Source: Solirubrobacteraceae bacterium (lineage in GTDB: Bacteria; Actinomycetota; Thermoleophilia; Solirubrobacterales; Solirubrobacteraceae). From it: a DNA stretch of 7,348 nucleotides. The notes under the pieces are model-generated. The model had not been told where the DNA came from. It saw only the letters and a list, made by a program, of their open reading frames with translations, and made no database searches. Below, piece after piece: positions 1-4,417 of this stretch. Position numbers and translations under genes: made by a program. The stretch lies in assembly GCA_025455895.1 (NCBI GenBank), contig JALOLQ010000236.1, positions 1 to 7,348 on the forward strand, in the 5' to 3' direction. Numbering within the stretch: position 1 is the first letter of the stretch; every line of letters starts with the position of its first letter.

Positions 1-423
1 GTCCGCGAGGCGTTCACCACGCCGATGGAGCCCGAGGACCTGTTCGAGGTCTCGCGCGACCTCGACGAGGTGCTCAACGGCGCGAAGAACACCGTCCGCG
101 AGGCGCAGGCGATCGACGTGCCGGTCAACGGCCAGCTCGGGAAGCTCGCCGACCTGATCGCCGACGGCGTCGGCCACCTGCGCGCCGCGATCGACGCCTT
201 CGGCGACGACGAGGACGCCGCCAACGAGGCCGCCGCGCGGGCGGTGAAGTCCCAGCGCGACCTCGAGCGCGCGTACCGGCGGGCGATGGTGAAGCTGCTC
301 GAGTCCGACGACCTGCGGCTCGTCGTCGGGCGCCAGGAGCTCTACCGGCGGGTCACGAAGATCTCCGACGAGATCCTCGGCGTCGCCGACCGGATCATGT
401 ACGCGACGGTGAAGGAGACCTGA
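1..423 (+). CDS. DUF47 / PhoU-like protein, C-terminal part (5' end outside window)
   Basis: The frame is open from base 1 to the TGA at 421-423, giving 140 residues. The ATG at 25 is internal, because the eight residues before it already belong to the family signature (F-T-T-P-M, then E-P-E-D-L and S-R-D-L-D-E-V-L-N). This pattern is typical of DUF47 (PhoU-related) proteins, which are all-helical and usually about 200-215 residues long, so roughly 60-75 N-terminal residues lie to the left. The rest is acidic/basic amphipathic helix with no membrane segment, consistent with a cytoplasmic protein. In many bacteria DUF47 genes sit beside a PiT-type phosphate transporter gene and are thought to modulate it. 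No transporter lies downstream here, so any partner would be to the left. The family call is firm; a role in phosphate transport is inferred from the family. Confidence 0.85.
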   Translation, partial: VREAFTTPMEPEDLFEVSRDLDEVLNGAKNTVREAQAIDVPVNGQLGKLADLIADGVGHLRAAIDAFGDDEDAANEAAARAVKSQRDLERAYRRAMVKLLESDDLRLVVGRQELYRRVTKISDEILGVADRIMYATVKET

Positions 424-624
424 CTACGCGGCGCTGCGCAGCGGCGCGTCGGCGCGCACGCCGCCGTCGCCGTCGAACGCCGTCAGCGACACGGTCCGCC
501 CGCGCCGGCGGACCTCGACGATCACGCCCCACGGGCGCTCGTGCGCGCGCAGCTCCGCGCCACGATGGCGGGTGCGCAGGCGCCCGATCACGCGGGCCTG
601 GTGGGGAGTGAGCTCGACGGACAT
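424..624 (-). CDS. Small basic hypothetical protein, 66 aa
   Basis: An open frame runs from ATG at 624-622 to TAG at 426-424. I do not recognise a family. It starts M-S-V-E-L-T-P-H-Q-A-R-V and has an Arg/His-rich first half. The second half has alternating hydrophobic residues (G-V-I-V-E-V-R-R-R-G-R-T-V-S-L-T-A-F-D) that look like a beta hairpin, followed by an Asp/Gly-rich end. There are no cysteines, membrane segment or signal peptide. Codon third positions are almost all G or C on this strand, supporting real coding. There is no good Shine-Dalgarno before the ATG. The stop codon directly abuts the DUF47 stop, and the gene is divergent from the glycosidase gene with 111 bp between start codons. 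It could be a small nucleic-acid-binding protein, but that is a guess. Confidence 0.6.
   Translation of the reverse strand: MSVELTPHQARVIGRLRTRHRGAELRAHERPWGVIVEVRRRGRTVSLTAFDGDGGVRADAPLRSAA
432..443. other. 12-bp perfect palindrome near convergent stops
   Basis: CGCTGCGCAGCG is a perfect self-complementary 12-mer beginning 9 bp after the DUF47 stop, inside the last codons of the small minus-strand gene. In RNA it could only form a short stem with a tight 4-nt loop and has no T-run. It is the only candidate I see for ending the DUF47 transcript, and a weak one. Confidence 0.25.
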
Positions 625-721
625 CGGAGGCTCATGGTCGCGCCCGGTGCTGAAGCGCAGCGAAAGCGCGGCTTCGCGCGTGCTGAACCGGCGAACCGTC
701 GCGGGAGCGGGCGCGGGCCGC

Positions 722-727
722 TAGCCT
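722..727 (+). promoter_or_regulatory. -10 box TAGCCT of a near-leaderless promoter for the glycosidase gene
   Basis: TAGCCT, within CGCTAGCCT, fits the actinobacterial TAnnnT -10 pattern. It ends 8 nt before the ATG at 736, so transcription would start at or within about two bases of the start codon. No -35 hexamer close to TTGACA is visible at 16-18 bp spacing. The same GCTAGC core precedes the GNAT gene (2526-2531, minus strand). This position is the main argument for starting the CDS at 736 rather than at 541 or 634. Confidence 0.55.
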
Positions 728-735
728 CGACGTCG

Positions 736-1911
736 ATGCTCCAGAACCGTCGCCTCCCGCGGCGCGCCCTGGTGGGCGCCGCCGTGCTCCTCACCACGCT
801 GCTCGCCTCGGCCCCGGCCCAGGCGAAGATCGTCGTCGGCATCCAGGACGACGACGTGCTCGTCTACCAGAACTACTACGGCCGCGACGCCGGCCTGAAG
901 GTGATGGCGGACACCGGGCTCGGCCCGGTGCGCATCAACGTCCCGTGGACGCGGCTGCTGGTGAGCGGCCAGGGCAGCCGCAACGCCTCGCAGGCGCAGC
1001 GCACGACCTACGACTTCACGAAGTGGGACGAGGCCGTCGCCGCGCTGACCGCGGCGGGCCATCCGGCGCAGCTCGCGGTCACCGGCCCGTTCCCGGCGTG
1101 GGCGACGAGCGACGGCAAGGTCGGCTACACGAACCCCAACGCGCAGGCGTTCGCCTCCTACGCGCGCGCCGTGGCCGAGCGCTTCAAGGGGAAGGTCACC
1201 GCGATCAGCGTGCTGAACGAGCCGAACTGGCCGACGCTGCTGCGCACCGGCCGCAAGTGCCAGGGCGAGGCCGCCTGCGGCACCGCGGTCGGCCGGCTCT
1301 ACCGCGGCCTCTACTCGCGCGCCTACAGCGCGATCAAGGCCGCCGACCCCAAGCACAAGGTCTGGATCGGCGAGACGACCTCGGTGGCCCGCAAGACCAC
1401 GAAGGGCTACGCGGTCGCCCCGCTGGCGTTCCTGCGCGCGGTCCTGTGCGTGAACGCCACCTCCACGCGCCGCTCCTGCCCCGGCCTGAAGGCCGACGGC
1501 GTCGCCCACCACCCGTACCTGCTGGGCGTCGACCCCAAGAAGCAGCCGCCCGGCCCCGACTCGGTGACGATGGCGAACCTCAAGCGCCTCGACACGGCGC
1601 TGACGAAGTTCGAGAAGCTCGGCGCGCTGAAGGCCCCGAAGGGCAAGCTGCCGGTGTACCTCACCGAGTACGGCTTCACCACGAACGGCGGCTCGAAGAC
1701 CGTCAGCGCGTCACGCCAGGCGGCGTGGACGATCCAGGGCCTGCGGCTCGCCGCCAAGGGCGGCCCGCGGATCAAGCAGGTGATCCTCTACCAGATCGCC
1801 GACCCGCCGAACCTCACGCCGCGCACGTGGGCCAGCGGGATGCTGACCGGCGCCGGCGCGCCCAAGCCGCTCGTCCAGCAGCTCCCGGGCGCGATCAAGA
1901 GCCTTCGCTGA
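736..1911 (+). CDS. Exported glycoside hydrolase, clan GH-A TIM barrel
   Basis: The protein has 391 residues. Residues 1-30 form a signal peptide: an Arg-rich start (R5 R6, R9 R10), a hydrophobic core and A-Q-A, with predicted cleavage after A30. The paired arginines make Tat export possible. The mature part carries clan GH-A hallmarks: V-R-I-N-V-P-W at 65-71, N-E-P at 161-163 (E162 the likely acid/base), H-H-P-Y at 258-261, and T-E-Y-G-F at 310-314 (E311 the likely nucleophile). It should therefore be a retaining enzyme cleaving a beta-linked glycoside outside the membrane; the substrate cannot be read from sequence. Four cysteines lie in two close pairs (C175/C181, C238/C248), suggesting disulfides. 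There is no carbohydrate-binding module. The start at 736 is chosen because the signal peptide and the -10 box place it there; upstream in-frame starts at 541 and 634 add only an Arg-rich, non-signal-like stretch. Confidence 0.85.
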   Translation: MLQNRRLPRRALVGAAVLLTTLLASAPAQAKIVVGIQDDDVLVYQNYYGRDAGLKVMADTGLGPVRINVPWTRLLVSGQGSRNASQAQRTTYDFTKWDEAVAALTAAGHPAQLAVTGPFPAWATSDGKVGYTNPNAQAFASYARAVAERFKGKVTAISVLNEPNWPTLLRTGRKCQGEAACGTAVGRLYRGLYSRAYSAIKAADPKHKVWIGETTSVARKTTKGYAVAPLAFLRAVLCVNATSTRRSCPGLKADGVAHHPYLLGVDPKKQPPGPDSVTMANLKRLDTALTKFEKLGALKAPKGKLPVYLTEYGFTTNGGSKTVSASRQAAWTIQGLRLAAKGGPRIKQVILYQIADPPNLTPRTWASGMLTGAGAPKPLVQQLPGAIKSLR

Positions 1912-2515
1912 GCGGCGCGCCCTCGGCGCGCAGCCGCGCGCTCGGGCGCGCCTCGAGGCGCCCGCTGGCGGTGCCGCGCAGCAGCTCGCTGAGCGGCTCG
2001 CCGACCCCCGTCTCCGGGAGCGACACCTCGATCGCCACCACCCCGGGCTCGCGGTCGACGGTGCGCACCGGGCCCAGCCGCTCGAACAGGCCGAGCATGT
2101 CGTCGTTCTGCGCGAGCAGCAGCGCGGTGAACGTCGCCACGCCCTCCTCGCGCGCGCGGTCGGCCAGGACCCGCAGCAGCAGCGAGCCGACCCCGCGCCC
2201 CTGCCAGTCGTCGACGACCGTCACGGCGGCCTCCGCGGCGCGCGGGTCGGCGGACTCGCGCACGTAGCGCGCGACGCCCACGCCCCGGCCCGCGGCGTCG
2301 AGCGCGACGAGCGCCTCGTGGTCGCGGTGGTCGACGTCGGTGAGGTAGGCGACCGCCGACGGGCTGAGCTCGGGCATCGCCGTGAGGAAGCGCCGGTAGC
2401 GCGACTGCGGCGAGAGGCGCTCGAAACCCGCGCGCAAGAGGTCGCCGTCGCGGGCCGCGACGGGGCGCACGACGATCTCGGCGCCGTCGCGGAGGGTGAC
2501 GGGGACGGACGTCAT
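1895..2515 (-). CDS. GNAT family N-acetyltransferase, 206 aa
   Basis: The protein starts M-T-S-V-P-V-T-L-R-D-G at ATG 2515-2513 and ends at TGA 1897-1895. The N-terminal half has R-P-V-A-A-R-D-G-D-L-L and L-S-P-Q-S-R-Y-R-R-F-L (34-44), a pattern seen in GNAT domains related to bacterial protein lysine acetyltransferases. The acetyl-CoA pyrophosphate loop is Q105-G-R-G-V-G110, after the V-T-V-V-D-D strand. The C-terminal 35 or so residues are Arg/Glu/Ala-rich and probably disordered. It should transfer an acyl group from acyl-CoA to an amine; protein lysine is an inference from the N-terminal pattern only. The start is chosen over one 150 bp upstream because of the TAGCGT box just before it and because the extension is low-complexity. 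The last 17 bp overlap the end of the convergent glycosidase gene. Confidence 0.82.
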   Translation of the reverse strand: MTSVPVTLRDGAEIVVRPVAARDGDLLRAGFERLSPQSRYRRFLTAMPELSPSAVAYLTDVDHRDHEALVALDAAGRGVGVARYVRESADPRAAEAAVTVVDDWQGRGVGSLLLRVLADRAREEGVATFTALLLAQNDDMLGLFERLGPVRTVDREPGVVAIEVSLPETGVGEPLSELLRGTASGRLEARPSARLRAEGAPLSEGS

Positions 2516-2525
2516 GGCGCGCGCA

Positions 2526-2531
2526 ACGCTA
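2526..2531 (-). promoter_or_regulatory. -10 box TAGCGT for the GNAT gene
   Basis: Read on the minus strand, GCTAGCGT gives TAGCGT ending 10 nt before the GNAT ATG. This predicts a 5' leader of only a few bases and no room for a Shine-Dalgarno. There is no clear -35. It shares the GCTAGC core with the box before the glycosidase gene. Confidence 0.45.
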
Positions 2532-2603
2532 GCCGGAAGCGGGCGCGTCGTCCTGCGACCCGGCGAACCGGTCGCGGTGGCGCTCACGCGCGCCGGGCAA
2601 CCA

Positions 2604-2632
2604 TGCGCCGCCGCGGCCTCTGGTGGTACGGT
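2604..2632 (+). promoter_or_regulatory. Distal promoter-like unit TGCGCC-N17-TACGGT
   Basis: TGCGCC at 2604-2609 and TACGGT at 2627-2632 are 17 bp apart. The second unit at 2659-2687 has the same spacing and nearly the same hexamers. The -10 fits TAnnnT; the -35 shares only T1 and C5 with TTGACA. It would give a leader of about 90 nt before the H1-like gene. Confidence 0.3.
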
Positions 2633-2658
2633 CGCGCCGACCCGCGGAGAACCCCTGA

Positions 2659-2687
2659 TGCGCACCGACCGGCGGGACGCGTACGGT
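2659..2687 (+). promoter_or_regulatory. Proximal promoter-like unit TGCGCA-N17-TACGGT for the H1-like gene
   Basis: TGCGCA at 2659-2664 and TACGGT at 2682-2687 have ideal 17-bp spacing. The start of transcription would fall near 2694, leaving a leader of about 35 nt that contains a purine-rich GAGGAG (2711-2716), the likely ribosome binding site, 12 nt before the ATG at 2729. It lies 55 bp downstream of an almost identical unit. Confidence 0.4.
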
Positions 2688-2728
2688 GCGCGCGCGAATC
2701 ACCCCGACCAGAGGAGCGCCAGAACGTC

Positions 2729-3169
2729 ATGCCCCCTGCCCGCAAGACCGCCGCGACGAAGCCGGCGACCCCGGCCCAGCTCGAGCGCGCGATCAAGGCG
2801 ATCGAGGACGGCCTCGAGCGGACGCTGAAGTCCGCGGAGGACCTCCGGGACCGGATCGGCCGCAACGCGACCGCCACCCAGGTGGAGAAGCAGCTCAAGC
2901 AGGCCAGCCGCGAGGCCCAGCGCGCGCTGAGCAGCCTGCGCAAGGAGGTCGAGGCCCGCGGGCGCGAGCTCGAGGCGAGTCTTCCCGGGCGCTCGGCGAA
3001 GCCGGCGGCGAAGAAGCCCGCGGCGCGCAAGCCGGCCGCGAAGAAGCCCGCGGCGAAGAAGCCCGCCGCCCGCGCGACGGCGGCCAAGAAGCCCGCGGCG
3101 CGCAAGCCCGCCGCGAAGAAGCCGGCCGCGCGCAAGCCGGCCGCCCGCAAGCCCGCGGCGAAGAAGTAG
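2729..3169 (+). CDS. Helical protein with histone-H1-like (KPAAK/R)n tail, 146 aa
   Basis: Residues 1-15 are a basic Ala/Pro/Thr start. Residues 16-85 are predicted to be one or two long charged helices with heptad-like hydrophobics (L-E-R-A-I-K-A-I-E-D-G-L and V-E-K-Q-L-K-Q-A-S), suitable for a coiled coil. Residues 91-145 are eleven pentapeptides of the form K-P-A-A-K or K-P-A-A-R, the sixth degenerate (A-T-A-A-K), ending in one more Lys. Such tails occur on actinobacterial nucleoid proteins and resemble the eukaryotic H1 tail; they bind DNA by charge. No HU fold is present, so this is not a HupB-type HU protein. A nucleoid-associated role is inferred from the tail. The ATG at 2729 is chosen for the GAGGAG 12 nt upstream and because the frame further upstream is shadow sequence on the GNAT promoter side. 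A strong hairpin follows the stop. Confidence 0.8.
   Translation: MPPARKTAATKPATPAQLERAIKAIEDGLERTLKSAEDLRDRIGRNATATQVEKQLKQASREAQRALSSLRKEVEARGRELEASLPGRSAKPAAKKPAARKPAAKKPAAKKPAARATAAKKPAARKPAAKKPAARKPAARKPAAKK
2999..3163 (+). repeat. Eleven 15-bp units encoding KPAAK/KPAAR
   Basis: The units follow AAG-CCS-GCS-GCS-(AAG or CGC), where S is C or G. One unit (the sixth) reads A-T-A-A-K instead. The near-identical 15-bp periodicity makes copy-number change by slippage or recombination likely between strains. Confidence 0.85.
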
Positions 3170-3182
3170 CGAGCCCGGCACG

Positions 3183-3209
3183 CCCGGCCGGCCTCCACGG
3201 CCGGCCGGG
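3183..3209. terminator. Bidirectional hairpin, 11-bp perfect stem
   Basis: CCCGGCCGGCC (3183-3193) pairs perfectly with GGCCGGCCGGG (3199-3209) around the 5-nt loop TCCAC. It starts 14 bp after the stop of the H1-like gene and 14 bp beyond the stop of the convergent SHOCT gene, so it could end both transcripts. There is no T-run on either side, so if it terminates it acts as the non-canonical, U-tract-free type common in GC-rich actinobacteria. Confidence 0.7.
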
Positions 3210-3223
3210 ACCGCGCCCGGGGC

Positions 3224-3565
3224 TCAGCCCGGCTTCACCTCCGTGGGCGCCTCCGGGTCCACCGGCGTCGCCGGGGCCACGCCCGCCAGCACGTCGCGGC
3301 GCGCGCGGTAGTCCTCGGGGGTGATCTCGCCCTGCGCCAGGCGCAGGTCGAGCGCCTCGAACGCGGCGCCGCCGGGCGCGGCGGACTGCGCGGCGCCGAG
3401 GGCGCGCCGGGCCAGCCAGGCCAGCAGGCCGGCGATCGTCGCGAGCAGGGCGATGATCAGGATCGAGACGATCCACCACGCGGCGTCCTCGCCGCGCTCA
3501 TTGAGGGGGCCGCCGGGGCCGGCGTACTCGCCGAACCGCTGGGCGAACGGCACGAGATGCTGCAT
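3224..3565 (-). CDS. Single-pass membrane protein with SHOCT-like C-terminal domain, 113 aa
   Basis: The start at ATG 3565-3563 is well supported by AGGAG (minus strand, 3577-3573) 7 nt upstream. Residues 1-28 are a short polar segment. Residues 29-53 (from A-A-W-W-I-V-S-I-L-I-I-A) form one membrane helix, followed by positive residues (L-A-R-R), which suggests N-out/C-in. Residues 69-94 (A-L-D-L-R-L-A-Q-G-E-I-T-P-E-D-Y-R) match SHOCT, the short C-terminal domain with its 'rla.GeIt.eey..r...L' pattern. The last 20 residues are Pro/Ala/Glu-rich. SHOCT domains are linked to oligomerisation, and small TM-SHOCT proteins are common in actinobacteria with no defined role. It lies downstream of the TetR gene on the same strand but 136 bp away, with its own ribosome binding site. 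Confidence 0.75.
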   Translation of the reverse strand: MQHLVPFAQRFGEYAGPGGPLNERGEDAAWWIVSILIIALLATIAGLLAWLARRALGAAQSAAPGGAAFEALDLRLAQGEITPEDYRARRDVLAGVAPATPVDPEAPTEVKPG

Positions 3566-3572
3566 CAGGGTG

Positions 3573-3577
3573 CTCCT
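3573..3577 (-). promoter_or_regulatory. Shine-Dalgarno AGGAG of the SHOCT gene
   Basis: AGGAG read on the minus strand lies 7 nt before the ATG at 3565. It is one of the clearest ribosome binding sites in the window and fixes the start. It implies a conventional leader, unlike the near-leaderless glycosidase and GNAT genes. Confidence 0.7.
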
Positions 3578-3600
3578 GGTCGATCGGACCGGTCGGGGAA

Positions 3601-3618
3601 CGGCGCATCGGTGCGCCG
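3601..3618. other. 7-bp stem hairpin in the SHOCT upstream region
   Basis: CGGCGCA (3601-3607) pairs perfectly with TGCGCCG (3612-3618) around the 4-nt loop TCGG. It lies 36-53 bp upstream of the SHOCT start codon, so it is either in its leader RNA or part of an operator. It directly abuts the tandem repeat. Confidence 0.4.
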
Positions 3619-3645
3619 CCCGTCAGGCTCGGCCCGTCAGGCTCG
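3618..3645. repeat. Tandem 14-bp direct repeat, two exact copies
   Basis: GCCCGTCAGGCTCG occurs at 3618-3631 and again immediately at 3632-3645. It is followed by GGCCC and a CGGGCCCG palindrome (3644-3651). It sits in the TetR-SHOCT gap upstream of the SHOCT gene. It may be a paired protein-binding site (14 bp is about 1.3 helical turns) or a local duplication. Confidence 0.7.
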
Positions 3646-3701
3646 GGCCCGGGGCTGTGAGGACTCTGAGAGAAACGAGAGCGGCGGGTGCGGCCCCGGC
3701 C

Positions 3702-4331
3702 TCAGCGGCCGCCCATGCCCGCGACGAGCACGCGCACGAGCTGGCCCAGGCGCCGGCGGTAGACCCGGGCGCTGACCGTCTCGCCCGCCTCCTTGACCGC
3801 ACCGGCGCAGTCGAGGATCAGCTCGGCGGCGCTGCCCGCGGTGAGCCCGACGCGGCCGGGATCGAGCTCTCCGGCGGCCGCGGCGTCTCGGATCGCCCGC
3901 TGGAGCAGGCGCAGCGAGCGCGCCCGCGCGGCGCCGGCGACGTCGCCGCACACGCGCGAGTGCTCGTCGAGCAGCTCGGCACCGTGCGGCGAGGTGGCCG
4001 TGAGCTCGACGAACCGGCCGAGCCGCGCCTCGAGCGCCGTGCGCAGCCGCTCCTCGACCCCGCCGTCGGCGTTCAGCGCGTGCTCCATCGCGGCGAGGCT
4101 CTCCTCGTGCAGGTGCTCGGAGAGCGCGCGGAACACCTGGTCCTTCGAGCCGAAGTGGAAGTAGATCGACGTGCGCGACACGCCGGCCTGGCGCGCGATG
4201 TCCTCCATCGAGGTGCGGCGCAGGCCGTAGCGGCCGAAGCGGTCGAGCGCCGCGTCGAGGATCGCCTCCCGCGCCGCGTCGCCGCGCGCGGTGGTGGAGG
4301 GGGTGGCAGCCGTGCCGGGCACTGCCACCAT
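3702..4331 (-). CDS. TetR family transcriptional regulator, 209 aa
   Basis: The N-terminal DNA-binding domain spans about residues 20-70: R-E-A-I-L-D-A-A-L-D-R-F, then S-M-E-D-I-A-R-Q-A-G-V-S-R-T-S-I-Y-F-H-F-G-S-K-D, the canonical TetR helix-turn-helix ending in the Y-x-H-F-x-S-K-D signature. The remaining 140 residues are the helical ligand-binding and dimerisation part, which is too variable to predict a ligand. It is divergent from the SDR gene with 86 bp between start codons, so it most likely represses that gene and itself. The annotated start is the ATG at 4331, but a good -10 box overlaps this ATG and would put transcription at about 4323. Translation may therefore begin at the GTG at 4322 (codon 4) from a leaderless mRNA, removing three residues from a disordered tail. 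Confidence 0.88.
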   Translation of the reverse strand: MVAVPGTAATPSTTARGDAAREAILDAALDRFGRYGLRRTSMEDIARQAGVSRTSIYFHFGSKDQVFRALSEHLHEESLAAMEHALNADGGVEERLRTALEARLGRFVELTATSPHGAELLDEHSRVCGDVAGAARARSLRLLQRAIRDAAAAGELDPGRVGLTAGSAAELILDCAGAVKEAGETVSARVYRRRLGQLVRVLVAGMGGR

Positions 4332-4359
4332 CCTACGGGATCACCGGTCGACTTGACAA
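4330..4359 (-). promoter_or_regulatory. TetR gene promoter TTGTCA-N18-TAGGAT
   Basis: On the minus strand, TTGTCA (4359-4354) and TAGGAT (4335-4330) are 18 bp apart, both close to consensus. The expected transcription start, near 4323, falls one base before the GTG at 4322, so the mRNA would be leaderless. The -35 hexamer is the reverse reading of the SDR -35. Confidence 0.55.
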
Positions 4360-4380
4360 TTCGCATCCGGTTTGTTCAAG
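4352..4380. promoter_or_regulatory. Imperfect inverted repeat, candidate TetR operator
   Basis: CTTGACAA (4352-4359) and TTGTTCAAG (4372-4380) are inverted copies, differing by one extra base in the second arm. The outer five bases of each arm, CTTGA and TCAAG, are perfect. The repeat spans both SDR promoter hexamers and the TetR -35, where a TetR dimer would block both genes. Confidence 0.5.
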
Positions 4381-4381
4381 T
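4353..4381 (+). promoter_or_regulatory. SDR gene promoter TTGACA-N17-TCAAGT
   Basis: A perfect TTGACA (4353-4358) is followed after 17 bp by TCAAGT (4376-4381), a poor -10 hexamer helped by an upstream TG (4373-4374) in extended -10 position. The predicted start is near 4388. That lies downstream of the possible GTG start at 4382 and upstream of the ATG at 4418, which supports the latter. Confidence 0.5.
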
Positions 4382-4403
4382 GTGCGCGCTCAGCCGCCGA
4401 CCC

Positions 4404-4408
4404 CGGAG
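4404..4408 (+). promoter_or_regulatory. Shine-Dalgarno CGGAG of the SDR gene
   Basis: CGGAG ends 9 nt before ATG 4418. It decides between that start and the GTG at 4382, which has no ribosome binding site. Confidence 0.5.
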
Positions 4409-4417
4409 CCCGTCCCG

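Noticed and set aside
541..735. N-terminal extension of the glycosidase from GTG 541 or ATG 634 (the latter after CGGAGG at 625-630)
   Set aside because: The added residues are Arg-rich and would bury the signal peptide. The GGAGG is only 3 nt from ATG 634, too close, and the -10 box at 722-727 lies downstream of both.
721..1512. Minus-strand open frame of 263 codons opposite the glycosidase
   Set aside because: Its translation is a low-complexity Arg/Ala/Gly/Val composition typical of the antisense of GC-rich genes, with no motif. The plus strand has clear catalytic motifs.
945..2267. Long plus-strand frame of 440 codons across the glycosidase and GNAT genes
   Set aside because: Arg/Pro/Ala-rich shadow frame crossing two real genes on opposite strands.
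2516..2665. N-terminal extension of the GNAT protein from ATG 2665
   Set aside because: The extra 50 residues are low-complexity, and the TAGCGT box and near-leaderless spacing favour ATG 2515.
2999..3163. CRISPR-like array
   Set aside because: Units are contiguous 15-mers with no spacers and encode a pentapeptide repeat in frame.
2584..3198. Minus-strand frames opposite the H1-like gene, rich in A-A-G-F and R-R-G-L repeats
   Set aside because: They are the antisense reading of the 15-bp repeat. The plus-strand frame has a ribosome binding site and a sensible helical N-terminus.
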